A DNA stretch of 64,000 bases from Callorhinus ursinus (GCF_003265705.1 NW_020312827.1:15113996-15177995); one strand, 5' to 3'; shown: positions 10,690 to 22,579, numbered from the stretch's first letter. The notes: generated by a model not told the origin, from the letters alone. Numbers and translations: made by a program.

Positions 10690-11345
10690 GTTTAATACTC
10701 TCTGCCGGCGAAAGTGTAAATTGTGAGGGTGATTTGGGGGACTGTGGACAGCTGACCATGGGACAAGGTTAGAGAGCTTCTAATCATTTTCTATAAATAG
10801 CTGAACTCTTTCCAACTGGTAATGATTTTCTGTCTCTCTCTCTCGGCAAATCCTGAGCTGGAACCCAGAAGCGAATTGTTCTCTTTCCACAAGTCCTCTG
10901 ACTAAAAACAAAGTGGGGTCAGTCATCAGCCTGGGATGGTTAAAGAGAAGAGCATTGTTTTCTCTTGCCACTGATGAGTTGTAAATAAATTTGATTCCCA
11001 GTCTTTAACTTAGAGATTCATGGCAGCTCTGGGAGAGGTGTAGACAGAGTTCGAGATTCTCTGCTGCCTGCTGAGGGTTGGACAAAGTGGTTTCTGTGTT
11101 TTCTTGAATAGGAAGTTTTAGCCGAGAGTCCAAATGATGGGGTGAAATCTCAGCAAATGCGCAACACTCAAAGCAAGGCCTGGTCTATTAAAATCCTATT
11201 AACTGGCTCACAAATTTCCCATTTTCACAAAAACTGCCAAGTTTGCCTGTTAGTTTATTATTCATACATGAAGAGATGCTTCTTGGAGGAGCTCCTAAAT
11301 ATAATTTCTGTCAGCCAATCAGACTGAGGGTTTCCAATGAAGTGA
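10690..11345. promoter_or_regulatory. Candidate enhancer block with MEF2, E-box and CCAAT motifs
   Basis: The block is free of recognisable repeats. It holds a perfect MEF2 consensus CTATAAATAG (10791-10800), a CAGCTG E-box 41 bp upstream of it (10749-10754), AT-rich homeodomain-like sites (CTAATCATTT, GGTAATGATT) and a full NF-Y box AGCCAATCAG (11313-11322). MEF2 plus CAGCTG is a classic pairing in muscle and neural enhancers. Without alignment or chromatin data this stays a hypothesis. Confidence 0.33.
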
Positions 11346-12225
11346 TAAACACAATAGAATTCAGGGGGGTTCAGATGTGAGGTGGAAAATGAAAGCTGAG
11401 TTAGTTTCTGTGAATTGCCTTGTGTGAAGCAGCCAAAGAGAGGAGGTGGGTTACAGAATATAAAAATATCTGCATAATCCTACTAAGAAGGAGGAAAATG
11501 GGCTCCCAACACTCTCTGTTTCAAGAGCAGATGACAAACCCTTGATATACGGGGTAGGAGATTAAGCCAGGGGAGTTGTATCCATTTTCCAGCATTTGTA
11601 GGATGTTGGTACCATAACCCACTAGAAAAGCCTAATCTTCCAAGTTGCCCATTTTTGCAGTGAATCTTCTAGAACATTTATGACTCAAGGTCACATAATG
11701 AGTGAATCTGCATTCTTAGTGAAATCACTCTCCGTTCCAGCATGTCGAGTCCAGGGAAGAATTATAGTGGAAGAGTGGTCACAGGAGATAAAATGGCTTT
11801 CTGTAATTGTAAACTATAAGACTTTCTCGGGGGTGTTGGATCAATGGGCGTTCCTTGGGATTTATTGCTAGGCCAGTGTGATTGACTAAGAAGGGCTGAG
11901 TTTTCATCTGCTTAGAGAACTGGAGGAGGCATTGGTGACCTCAGTTCTGGTCCTAACTCCTCCTCTGGAGTGTTGTGTGAGTTTGGTTCAGGGAAACTAC
12001 CTTTGTGCTCTGAGACTTCGGATGACAGAATGACTATACTAGTACTTAATAGGCCTTTATTTGGGGGGCTGCTATCTGGGTCCCTCTTGCTTCCTGCCAC
12101 AAAGATGAAGGATACTGACCTGATTGGTGAGCTTAGTAGATGCTCTGGTACTCTGCCTGTGTCCTCCTTTTAGGAGAGGACATTTGTCACCCAAACTGCG
12201 GGGAGTGTTAATTATTGACAGCTCA
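11346..12225. other. Non-coding sequence, nothing recognised
   Basis: Single-copy DNA with frames of 61-67 codons only. No repeat is identified. Confidence 0.45.
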
Positions 12226-12600
12226 CAGCTCTGTCCCTCCCAAGAATTGTCCTTGGCTTAAGAGTGCTACCTTGCCTGAGGTCATGTCCCTTCTTCCCCA
12301 GGCATCGCCCTTATCCAGTGACTTTGGATAATGATATCGGGATACAAAAGCCTGGGCTTCTTGCCTCAATTCAGGACAACTTGCAAGAGCTGTATCAGCT
12401 CCAGAACTCCTTATGGAATCAGCGGAGGCCTCTGTCATACCTACATTGCACTTCAACTTCTGTCTTTCCCCAATCTTGCTTTATTACTGCCCCTCCCCCA
12501 ACACACCCAAGGGGTGATCCTGCAATACCTTCCAATATACTTTGTCCTATAAATCTCTGCTTCAGAGTCTATATTCTGGGAGGACCAATGTGAGAGAGTG
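12226..12600 (+). repeat. LTR-like fragment, family unresolved
   Basis: The right end shows an LTR-type polyadenylation region, CCTATAAATCTCTGCTTCAG followed by GAGTCTATATTCTGGGAGGA, preceded by a CCTGAGGTCATGTCCC segment. I recall this arrangement from ancient ERV-type LTRs. The frames at 12264-12593 fall inside and are not retroviral genes. Confidence 0.4.
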
Positions 12601-13985
12601 AGAGGCTAGAATATTGATTATGCCTTATTTACTACAGAGCTGGGTCGTTATTTTTTGGTAAGTTATTTAATTTTAACTCTTAAAAAATATTGCAGGGGGC
12701 CTTGAGATATGCCTATCCTAAGGGGTCATGGGTTAGAAAAGGCTTAGCCACACTCATATAATTTCATGAACCAGCATGTAGCAAGTAGACAGGTTTTGTT
12801 TGGACCCGAGAACTTTCTAGAACTTTAAAAATCATACCTACCACCTATGTGTCAGGTTTCCAGGATGAGTATAACTGCTTGTTTACTGACTGTTACAGCA
12901 TCTTCTACAAAGCAGGTTTTTTCTTTAGCTGCCCTGACTGCTATAGAGCTACTAAGAGCAGCCACGATCCTTTCTCATCCATGCTCTGAACATTTGAGAA
13001 TTCTAACCCCCCCCCCCGCTGTATTCTGCTTCTTCCCTTCCTCCACAGAAAAGTTGGGGACTTTATGTTCTTTTGTCTCCTCTTACTGAAATAGTTCCAC
13101 ACTGAGACAATATGCTGTTTCCAGGGAGACAGTGAAAAGCAAAAGTTAACTCAAAGAATTCTGAGAAGGGGTGCTGATAAAGTACATGAGATACCTCTGT
13201 TTTAGAAGAAGGCAAAAATAACTCTGAGATGTTTTGGGGGTAAATAGAGATCTTTTAACAAGGCCATAATGAATATTCAAAGGTCTTCATAGAACTGAAA
13301 TATATTTATTTAATGATCATGGAATAATATTTACCTTTAGAGAGCCTATTACTCATTAGTTGGGAAAAAAAATCACTATCCATGTAAGTGCAAGAAGTAA
13401 ATTATAGATGATACATTTTCTTACCATCTATTTTTGAATGGAGTGGAAAGTGACCCATCTCTTCCAGTACCCATCCATCAATTTAATACCCCTTGGCATT
13501 TACTATAGGTCACTATTTTATTCTCCCTACTTGCTTTTACTTCTTTAATGCTGCAGAAGTTTTGGACTTTTTGTAAGAGATTAAAGATAGTTATTATTAT
13601 CCAAAACTCACGTGTTCCTTTATTTGTGTGGTTCTGTTAGACAAAATCTAAGACCACTATTGACAAAGCAGCATGAGAGATGGAGAGATTGCAGGTACAC
13701 AGATCAGCATGTGAGTGGCCCGAGACAGGGAGGGAAGGGACAGACTAAGGTGAAATTTGAATTGTAGGCAAATAGGAGGTGGAGAATGAAGATGGCAGAG
13801 GAAGAAGGACTTGAAGTTATTTGTGTCAAATTCAAGGCAAACTTTTCAGCTCCTCAAAAACCTGCTTTTCCTAAAAAATATAAACAACAAAACGACACAA
13901 CCCCCGTTCAAACGTTGAATTACTTAATAGTGATAAGGGAGGCAGAAGAAATAATTTCTTGTATCTTGTTTTGGTGTGTGTATAC
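12601..13985. other. Non-coding stretch with a poly-C run
   Basis: A run of 11 C occurs at 13007-13017. The remainder is AT-rich single-copy DNA with no recognised element. Confidence 0.5.
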
Positions 13986-14261
13986 TTCAGTACTATGGCC
14001 AACGGGCTCCCAGCTCAGCAAGGGAGCTGTTGACTTTCCAGGAGAAAACTGTGGCCAGCGGCCACTAGAGAGCAGCAAAGAGCTGCTCTTAGGCTCTGTT
14101 CTTAAACCGACTGCTCTGCGGAGGACTTCAGCTCGCCAGGGTTACTTCTCTATCCAACTCAACCACGCCAGACAGATGGACTCTGTTGTTTGCAGCCGAT
14201 ATCCCGACCTAGCATCAAGACTTTGTTCCCAGATTAAACTCAGCTGGGTTACCATATAGAG
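13986..14261. other. CpG-enriched single-copy block (left part)
   Basis: About eight CpGs occur in 14000-14220, well above the local background. The plus frame at 13786-14259 (157 codons) crosses it. That frame has no recognisable domain and starts in AT-rich sequence with a TTAAGG-free, ordinary context, so I do not call it a gene. The block continues beyond a MIR to about 14660. Confidence 0.4.
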
Positions 14262-14372
14262 AGTTTTACCTGTAAAACTTCTCTGAGCCTCAGTGTTCCC
14301 ATCAGTAAAATGGGGATAATAATAGGACCTAGTTCACAGAGTTGCTGTGAGCACGAAGCACAAAGATACCGG
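14262..14372 (+). repeat. MIR SINE
   Basis: 'CTCTGAGCCTCAGTGTTCCC', 'ATCAGTAAAATGGGGATAAT' and 'AGTTCACAGAGTTGCTGTGAG' (shortened) match the MIR central core closely and in order. Confidence 0.88.
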
Positions 14373-14660
14373 CTCTCTGTCGCCGCTCCGCAAACATTGC
14401 CAATTACCGAACTAACTCTTGTTTTTCTGTGTGCCCCGGCTCTCTCTAAGAGTTCAGGATTAGGATTTCTGCCGATACGTGGTCTAGGACAGATTTTGTA
14501 ATCAGTCTTAGTTCTGTGAGAACTCGAGTTCTCAGCTCTCAGACCCCGAGTCTGAGAGCAGGTTCACGGTGGGCCTCGCCACAGCCCTCCAGCTGCAGGC
14601 AATCACTCCTGGAGAGCATTTCCGCGATGAGGAGACCAGCTGTGAGAGACCATAGAGTTC
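14373..14660. other. CpG-enriched single-copy block (right part)
   Basis: CpGs cluster in CGCCGCTCCGC (14391 region), the 14440-14480 stretch and 14520-14630. No repeat is recognised. It could be a small regulatory element or simply slower CpG decay. Confidence 0.35.
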
Positions 14661-15949
14661 GTTATTGACAGAACTGATGTGAGGAGGAATTAAAGTCTTA
14701 AAGAACATGATATTCCTACATGTGATATTCCCTCTTGGAAGTAGAGGAGACTGGTTTAGAATAGCAAAATTATGAAAATATGGTTTCATTAACTCTAAAT
14801 CCCCAAGGATCCCTTTAACTGCATATGCATACGTGATTTAGAAGTTTTAGGGTTTTGCTGTTTCCAAAACATTGGTCCTCAACAAGGTTAATATCACTGC
14901 AGTAAAAGTGAATTCCAAAATGTTTCTTCATGTGAATGTTCCAGTAAAATAAGGGCTTCCTGAGCCCCTGTTTTGGGCATGGTATTGTGCTGGGTTCTGT
15001 GGGAGATTCAGACAGTATGGAGGAAGTGATCCAGGATCCAGCACCTGATCAGTGTGTCAGTGATAAATCCAAGACACTTTCCTGTACCATTTTACCTCCT
15101 GGTGGATGTTTCTGTGCCAAAAGGTAGCTGGAAGATGTAAATCACCAAAGTCTTCCAAATGGTGAGTCATAAGGTTAAGATCAAAGTCACGATGCCAGAA
15201 CCATCTTTCTTTTATTCACATTCTGAGGGATGTCATAAATACCACCAACTATTGACTTCCCACTACCTGTTTTCTCTTTTTCTCTGGTTAATGATGCATC
15301 CAACTCAGCTTAATGGACAAAGTTACTCACTAATCACCACGATAGGCAAATAAACAAAAATGATCTACACTAAAAGTGTAATGTGGGGAAAATAAATTAG
15401 GGTTTCGGTTGAATTAAGCTAAATATAAGTCAACCATGAGATGTGGCAGGGAAAAGAGATAATGCAATCTGACATTACTAATGCACAGTCTATGGAGGGG
15501 GGACATGTGAGACCAGCGGCCCTCAATATTTTTAGAGTTACTGGTTTCTCTGAAAATGTGTAAGCTAGGAAACTCTCCTTAGAAGATGTCATGTACATAT
15601 AAAAATTTGAATAGACTATTATGGAGTGAATGTTCTTATTGAACCACCGTGTACGGTCAGTATTTAATTTCATATTCAGCAGTTCCCGTGCATGAGCACA
15701 GTCCATTCTCTCAACCTCCCTGAGAGTAGGTAGGTGTTTCATGCAGCACAGTGACTCTAAGTCAAGAGCCTGCCGGGCACAGCAGGAGGAGATCACCAGG
15801 AGGATTTCAGGACTTGACCCGCTTTGCAGATCAGGCTTAATTTACACACAAGGTCAGCAGAGGCAAGGATGGAACCTGAGAGCCACAAACCACAGTTGTA
15901 ACCGGTAGACCCAGAAAGCAGGTTGGTTCCATTGGAATTTAATGAGATG
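14661..15949. other. Non-coding stretch, small L2-like patch
   Basis: A patch at about 14950-15030 (TGGTATTGTGCTGGGTTCTG) resembles antisense L2. The rest is single-copy. The minus frame 15419-15796 (125 codons) shows no domain or exon context. Confidence 0.4.
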
Positions 15950-16195
15950 CATGCTGAAATGTTTAGGGGAAAATGTATGGATGTCTGCTACTTACTTTGA
16001 AATGCATCCAAAGATAAGATGGACCAGGGGGTGGGGGTGGATGGATGTCAAGTAAATAGACAGGTAAATAATAAACAAGTAGGGCAAAATATTGATGGTG
16101 AAATCTAATTGGTGGTCACTATAAAATCTGTTTATTTTTCTGTTTGAAAATTTTCGTATTAAAATTTGGAAAAAAATAAAATAATGTGGAATTCA
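15950..16195 (+). repeat. L1M-type LINE 3' end, sense
   Basis: The order 'GTATGGATGTCTGCTACTTA', 'GGGCAAAATATTGATGG' and 'GTTTGAAAATTTTCGTATTA', followed by AAAATTTGGAAAAAAATAAA, follows the 3' UTR and tail of mammal-wide L1M elements. The copy is 5'-truncated. Confidence 0.65.
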
Positions 16196-16869
16196 TTCAA
16201 CCAGGTCGATCCCAATGGCAATGACTAAGTGAATGAAAATATTCCACCATTGTGGTTATTTCCAGGATATGAAACTTAAAAATCAATGCAGATTGCACTT
16301 GCCATAAATCTTTTTGGGACCTGTCTCTCTCTGTTCCTTCAGTTTTGTATGGCAGTCATCAGAGAATGCAGTTTCATGGAACAACTGTTTCTCCTCATGT
16401 AGGCTCCGAGTTGGTGATGGTGGTGGTGGGAAATCGTACGTGTGGGGGACATCTGCTGTTCTAATTTCCTTGATGGGTAAACATGGAAGAAAGATCAAGT
16501 GTTCATGGATGTAAATGCAGAATGTTTCTTTTTGTTTCTTGACAGCATAAAACCACTTGTTTTTAATCAAGATAAGTAAAACCAACCAAGTCCACATTGT
16601 AGTAATTTGGTCTCCCCTTCTTGTATCCTACAGAAGTGAGTTATACCGTGTCCGTACTTAGGTCTTTGTAAATGGACTGTTGGCGCTTTCATATTTCTTT
16701 GTTTCCAGGCAGAGGTGCGTGTGTGATTCTGTACTCCTTGTCTTGAAGCCTGTCATCTTCATGTTTAATTTTTACCGCATGTAGTAGTAAAATATAGTCC
16801 TTTATTATTAAATTGAGGTAGTAAACCAATCTCTTTGTTGCCTTTATTTCATGGTACAATTTTAAACAT
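16196..16869. other. Non-coding sequence, nothing recognised
   Basis: Single-copy DNA between two L1 pieces of opposite orientation. Overlapping frames at 16283-16597 have no domain. Confidence 0.45.
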
Positions 16870-18550
16870 TTCTTTGGCCTTTTTAAAATTTTCGAAATAC
16901 ATTTTAAACTTCTAGAAGTTACAAAATAATGGAGTTCCCATGTACTGCATTCCCAATGTTGACAGGTTATGTAACCATTGCATAGTCCTTAGCGTCAGGG
17001 AAATTAACATTGTCACAGTGCTGTTCACTAACCTACAGATTTTATTTTTTATTTTACTAGTTTCTCCACAAATGCCCCCTTTCTGGTCCAGGGTCCAGTC
17101 CAAGATCTCTCGTTGCATTTAGTTGTCATATCTTTTCTATAATCTGTGTCTATTTCTCAGTTGTTCTTTTTCATGACCTGGAGACTTTTAAAGAGGACGG
17201 GCACCTTGTTCTCTAGCTTTTTTTTTTTTTTTTTTTTTTCCCATCAGTTTGTATCTGTCTGATGTTTTCTCATGACAACTTAGGTTATGTATTTTGGGTA
17301 AGAATATGACAGAAGTGATGTTTCCTTCCAGTGTATGTAATGTCAGGGGGTACATGATGTTGCTCTTAGTACTGTTGATGGCTTGGTACTAGGATCATTT
17401 GCTTATCATGGTCTTTGTCAGGTTTGTCCACTGTTAAGTGGTTATGTTTCCCTTTGCAATTAATAAGTAACTTTTGGGGAGATAACTAGGGACCATGCAC
17501 TTCTTCACCATGCTTTCTACTCACTAATTTTAGCATCCTTTCTTGTCTATAGCATCATTACTGTGTTGTTTTGTCTAGTGGAGATCTCCTGTTTCTATCA
17601 TTCTTTTATTTACTTATTTAGAACTCTATTTATTAATGGGAATTCTAATTAATGATTTATTATTTTTTATTATTAATTGGAATTCTGTTGCAACGAAGAG
17701 CTGCCCCATCTTTCCTATTCACTTATGAATTCATCTACTTATATAAGTATGGACTCATGGATATTTGTATTTATTTTCTGGGTTAAAATCCATCACTATC
17801 ATTATTTATTTTGATGTTCAGAGGGTCCCAGATTTGAGCACTGGCAGATTCCTTCAAGTTGGCTCTTGTATCCTTTAAATACGCTCTCCTCATCATTGTT
17901 TGAGAATGTCCTTACCTTTTGGCACCACAAAATATTCCAATGTTTATCTTGTTATTTACTTGTCCCAGCTCTGGTATCAATCAATATTCCAAGGAGCTCT
18001 TGATTCTCTTACTGAAGAATGGTATTTAGAAAGTCAAATCCGGATCCTGGGTGTGCTCATGTCCACAAGGGGCTATGTTTCTAGGCCCTTTCAGCCAGCA
18101 GTCATAGAAAATAGAACACATGCACATCTATATTTCTACCCATCAACATACATAAAACCATGAGTTCAAATTGATACCTCTGACTCAATCTGCTCTACAC
18201 GCATCAGCCTAGCCTTCCTTCTTTATTTGGGACTCCTTTCTGATAATAGAAAACCACATTCTGTTGGCCCACACTATATTTACTTCTTTGCTCAATGTTA
18301 GTATACATGATGTCGTTTTGCAGTTGCTAACCCAATTCCCTGGAAAAAATTTACTAAGGAAAACACAATTTTATGTTCAGTGCTATTTGTTCTTAGCCTT
18401 ACAGTATGTAGTCAAAACACTGTTTTTCAAATCTCTTTAGTTTAGCAATTTTCCTTCCCTACCTCCTACAGTGAGGTGATGCTCCTCATTTGCAGTGCAC
18501 TTAGACTCATCTGTTGCTGTTCCATTTTGGGTTTTCCCTACATCCTGCTT
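16870..18550 (-). repeat. Ancient L1 (L1ME-like) 3' UTR, antisense
   Basis: The antisense 3' UTR is collinear with old L1M elements. Landmarks are 'TTCTGGTCCAGGGTCCAGTC', 'GCATTTAGTTGTCATATCTT', 'TATGACAGAAGTGATG', 'GGTTTGTCCACTGTTAAGTG', 'TATGGACTCATGGATATTTG' and 'GAATGGTATTTAGAAA'. It has gained a T run at 17218-17239. It continues without a break into antisense ORF2 sequence on the right, so the two form one element. Confidence 0.85.
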
Positions 18551-20007
18551 GGTTTTAATTGTTTATTTATTTCTTAGGTATGTGCAACATAACCATACTT
18601 TTCAGAGTCAGAGCTATGCAAACATACATTCGATGGAGTGCCACTAACCCTTCATGCCCTCCAGCCGTTCTCAGTTCCCCATTTTTCCAACCTCATTCCC
18701 ACCCCCGTTCTGTAGACCCTGATCTTACTCGTTTCTGGTCTCTCCTATTTTTTTCCCCAAGAGATGCATGCATACATTTATATGTTTTTATATAATTTCT
18801 TATTGGAAAGGTAGTTCTTTGTACTTGGATTTTTCTTTATTTAATAATATGTTCTGAATATCAGTTCACAGCAGTTTACAGAGCTCTATCTCATGTTTTC
18901 TTATAGCTGCATTAGGACTCCAAAAAAGGGAGGGCACCAGTTTATTCAACCACTCTCCAAGGTACGGTTATTTAGGTTGTTTCCAACATTTTGTAATTTA
19001 GAAATCATGCTGTAATAAATAGCCTTTTGAATATGTACTTTTTGTATTGTTGGAGGCTTAGTTGCAGGGTAAACCCCTAGAAGTGGGATAATGGAGCCTA
19101 CATGTAAGTTCACATGTGGTTTTGTGAGCCATTGTCAGCTTCCCTTCCATAGGGCTTGGTACCACTGTGCATTTGCACCAGCAGCTTCTGAGCATGTTTA
19201 TTTCTTCAAAACTTTACTAACAGATCTGTTCTTATACATTGAGTTTTTGTCAGTGTCATAGGGAAGAAACTGTATCTCACTGTTGTTTTCATTTGCATTT
19301 CTCTAATGAGGAGTGAATTTTAACATTTTTTATGTGTATAAGTATCACTTTTATATCTTTTTTTTGTGAATTGTCTGTTGACATCTTTTTTCCTGCTTTT
19401 CTGTGAGGATTTTAATCTTTTGATGTATTTAAGAGATTTTTTTTTATTTAAATATTAGGGATGTTAGTTATTATGTGTGTGGTATCTTTTCTAAATAATT
19501 TTCCACTGGATCAATAGCCTTTTTTTTTTTTTTTAATTATCTTTTGTCTTTTTTGGGTGTTTTTTTCTCTCTCTGTACAAATGTTAAAAATTCCATGCAA
19601 TCACATTTATCAATCTTTTCTTTTATGGACTTTGGATTCCAAGTCATAGTTAGAACGCCTGCCTCTACGTTGAAATTAAAGGGGAGTTTTCTTCTGACAC
19701 TTGTACCATTTCTTCTTCCTCTCCTCCTCTCACTTCCTCCAGCTCCTCCTTTTTCTCCTTTTTGCATTGAGATCCTTGATCTCTTTACCCATTTGGAGTT
19801 TATCCTTCTTCCTGGTGGGAGGTTTACATCATTTTCCACATGACTGCATGCATAATTGTCCCGGCACCATTTATTTATAGGTTCGTCATTATTCCAGTGA
19901 TTTAACACGTCACCTTTATCTTATACTAAATTTTCATTGATATTTGTGTTGATTTCTGGTCTTTTGTATTTTATTTGACTGGTCTATTTGTGTATTTATG
20001 CACCAGT
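18551..20007 (-). repeat. Same ancient L1, distal ORF2 region, antisense
   Basis: Collinear landmarks include 'TTATTCAACCACTCTCC', 'TTTAGGTTGTTTCCAACATT', 'CCCTAGAAGTGGGATAATGG', 'TCATTTGCATTTCTCTAATG', 'TCACATTTATCAATCTTTTC', TGTCCCGGCACCATTTATTTA and 'TATTTGACTGGTCTATTTG'. Frames are broken by many stops and indels, so no protein is made. The minus frame at 19537-19908 is a decayed remnant of the ORF2 C-terminal region. Confidence 0.87.
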
Positions 20008-20233
20008 CCCACTTTCTTTTTTTTTTTTTTTTTAAAGATTTTATTTATTTGACACAGAGAGAGACACAGCGAGAGCAGGAACACAAGCGGGGGAGTGGGA
20101 GAGGGAGAAGCAGGCTTCCTGCGGAGCAGGGAGCCCGATGCGGGGCTCGATCCCAGGACCCTGGGATCATGATCTGAGCCGAAGGCAGACACTTAACGAC
20201 TGAGCCATCCAGGCGGCCCCCCCAACTTTCTTT
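20008..20233 (-). mobile_element. CAN-SINE, antisense, inserted in the ancient L1
   Basis: Left poly-T, AAAGATTTTATTTATTTGAC, a GA-rich body, 'GGGATCATGATCTGAGCC' and a head ending in GGCGGCC give an antisense CAN-SINE. Near-identical flanks CCCACTTTCTTT (20008-20019) and CCCAACTTTCTTT (20221-20233) mark the insertion into the older L1, which resumes on the other side. Confidence 0.92.
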
Positions 20234-20320
20234 TAATTACAGAAGCTGTGTAGTATGTACCTTGTTATCTTATTCAGCTGACAATAAAATTTCAAATCTC
20301 TTTCCCCCTCTTTTTCCTTT
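20234..20320 (-). repeat. Continuation of the split L1
   Basis: 'AATTACAGAAGCTGTGTAGT' continues the antisense ORF2 line interrupted by the SINE. Similarity fades after about 20320. Confidence 0.55.
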
Positions 20321-21250
20321 TGGAAAGCATGATTTTCTTAGTTTCAGTTAATGCTCTTTATATTGAATTCAATGTCCTTACGTATGACTACCCCATTACC
20401 TTCTTTTCGTTAAGTTTGAATTTACCTACATATAATCATTTTTTTCTTTTATATTAGAGAAAAAAATCCAAGTAAAACATTTGTAAAAATAAATAATTCA
20501 AAAAGTCTTACTTAAAATAAAACAAAACAACAACAAAAACCAGTTTCCTATCTCTCTCTGTTTTCACTCATCATATATAATACCTCTTTCATTCTTTTTA
20601 TTATTTTTTCTTATTTTTATATTACTAAATACTATACTTAAATCCCTATTTCTTAATTTGATATCAAGAAATGGGAGAAATAGATGAACTGTTTTTTTTA
20701 AATAAATTGAATATAAAAAATAATTTCTTTACTAACTGATAATAGCTTGAACCAGTATAAAGATGCTAGAATTTAGCATATGGGCTATGGAAGCACCTTT
20801 CAGTTCAGATTTTTTTTTTTTTTAAGCTGTTACACAGAAACAAAACAAAAACCATTATTTGATGACTTTCAATCATGACAGTAAGTAGAGGCGTGGCTCT
20901 GCCCCCTTCACCTTCACCCCAATCATCTTTGAACAGGAAAATCCCTAGACAACACTATATTTTTGCTTCTTTGATGATTATATTTTTTTCACATTTAGCT
21001 CAACTTTATTTTTCAGTAATTTTTTTCCTCTTCATGATTTGGAAAACATAGTCAATTTTTTTTTGTTCTTTGTGTTATTGATTTGAATTTTAATTAATGC
21101 TTAAGCCATATTTCCATTCCTGACATTATTGGTGACCATTGACTCCTCCCATGAAAGATAAGGAAATTAGTTCACGTTCAGTGACTCACAATATACCTGT
21201 GAGCCCTTTCCACTTTCTGATTTTTATACGTAGACTCAAGAGTTTTTATT
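20321..21250. other. AT-rich non-coding sequence
   Basis: Long A and T runs (for example T14 near 20811) and no recognisable gene or clear repeat. It may be very old LINE sequence. Confidence 0.4.
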
Positions 21251-21405
21251 ACAGTTCATTATAATTAAAATAATAAATACTTATAATGGACTATAATAAA
21301 ACTATAATAAACTATAATGGTACAATAAATACTATACTAAAACTAAAATGCTATAATAAACTATGGCATAAGACTATAATATAAAACTATAATAAAATGA
21401 CTTTT
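21251..21405. repeat. Degenerate AT minisatellite, unit about ACTATAATAAA
   Basis: ACTATAATAAA and variants (CTATAATGG, CTATACTAAA, CTATAATATAA) recur about ten times over 155 bp with unit length near 10-15 bp. There is no mobile-element signature at the ends. Confidence 0.7.
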
Positions 21406-21573
21406 TTTCAAGAATTAAAATATTTATATTCAGTTTTGTAACCACAGTCAAAAGAACTATCTAGATTAAATTTTCTGCTGCAATTGTTTCAGGTCTTCCC
21501 AGTCCGTCCATATGGAAATTTGTCCATTTGTGATTTATTTATCTTGATTTTCATCTTGATTAGGAGGGTTACA
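21406..21573. other. Spacer, nothing recognised
   Basis: AT-rich spacer between the minisatellite and a SINE. Confidence 0.4.
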
Positions 21574-21812
21574 TCATTATAATATTTTATCTTATTTTTT
21601 TAGAGATTTATTTATTTATTTGAGAGAGAGAGACAGAGAGACAGAGAGAGAGAGAAAGCATACAGAGGGAGCGGGAGAGGGAGAAGCAGACTCCCAGCTG
21701 AGTAGGGAGCCCGACATGGGGCTAGATCCCAGGACCCTGGGATCATGACCTGAGCTGAAGGCAGACGCTTAAGCAAGTGAGCCACCCAGACACCCCTCAT
21801 TATAATATTTTA
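21574..21812 (-). mobile_element. CAN-SINE, antisense, with 16-bp target-site duplication
   Basis: TCATTATAATATTTTA occurs at 21574-21589 and 21797-21812, identical, flanking an antisense CAN-SINE. Its tail reads AGATTTATTTATTTATTTGAG, followed by a long GA repeat, 'GGGATCATGACCTGAGCT' and a CCACCCAGACACCCC head. The GA-rich part has expanded compared with other copies here. Confidence 0.95.
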
Positions 21813-22527
21813 AAGAAGGATATATATTAATTATGCTTCCTGAACCGCTGCATATTTGAGAACTTCCTTCTGTCATTGTCACAAAGAATGAAGACTAAGT
21901 TGGGGAAAGTTTTTGGATTATAGGTCCCTTCATTTTTCCAGAATTTAGTGTCCTGACTCCATTGGTTTTTGCCATCAATATTTGTTTGAAGAAATCTGGG
22001 GCTGGTTTTGAAATTCAATAATTTATTGAAAAATTAAGGCATGCTTCTCAATTTTTATAAATGTTAAGTAGTGCACGATAATCCTTTTAAATCTGCATTC
22101 AGAGGCTACTTCAGATCAGGAACATTCCCTTCCATTATGTCTTTAAACAGTGTATGTCCTGGCAACTCTGCTGTCTTTCTCTTCAGGGTCAAAGAGCTAA
22201 ATATTGGGTCCCTACCATGAGCTATCCATTTAGACCATCTTCTTCTGTGTGCCTTGAATTTTTCCTTTTTTTTTTTTTTTTGTGCTTGATTTTTTTTTTT
22301 TTTAAGCCAGTACTATTTTTTTCTCCCCTGTGGTGCTCATTCAGCTCTTTGCTGTTGCTATTTTGTTTTAATTCCATTGAAAACTGTTATTTCCTTTTCT
22401 TCTGAATTTATGGAGTATATGTTTCTTTAATTTCCTTGAGAATATGAAGCACTGTTGCTGAAATATTTCTTTTCTTTCCTGGAGGTAAGTTTGCTGTCTT
22501 TATTCTCATTTATATGCTCTTTCTTTC

Positions 22528-22530
<3 letters not shown>
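21813..22530 (-). repeat. Possible ancient L1/HAL1-type sequence, antisense
   Basis: T-rich antisense text with scattered phrases such as AACATTCCCTTCCATTATGTC and CTTTAATTTCCTTGAGAATATG. It resembles the LINE piece at 40.5-41.6 kb. The call rests on general resemblance. Confidence 0.35.

Positions 22531-22578
<48 letters not shown>
22531..22578. repeat. (GT)n microsatellite
   Basis: About 23 GT units, nearly uninterrupted. Likely polymorphic in length. Confidence 0.95.

Positions 22579-22579
<1 letters not shown>

Noticed and set aside
12264..12593. Overlapping 109- and 73-codon plus-strand frames
   Set aside because: They fall inside an LTR-like fragment and match no retroviral protein.
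13786..14259. 157-codon plus-strand frame, among the longest not made of simple repeats
   Set aside because: No domain or family I recognise, no promoter or splice evidence, and stops are sparse because of local CpG/GC content. Conservation data could change this.
19537..19908. 123-codon minus-strand frame with a basic region
   Set aside because: Decayed remnant of L1 ORF2 in the antisense L1. No intact domain.
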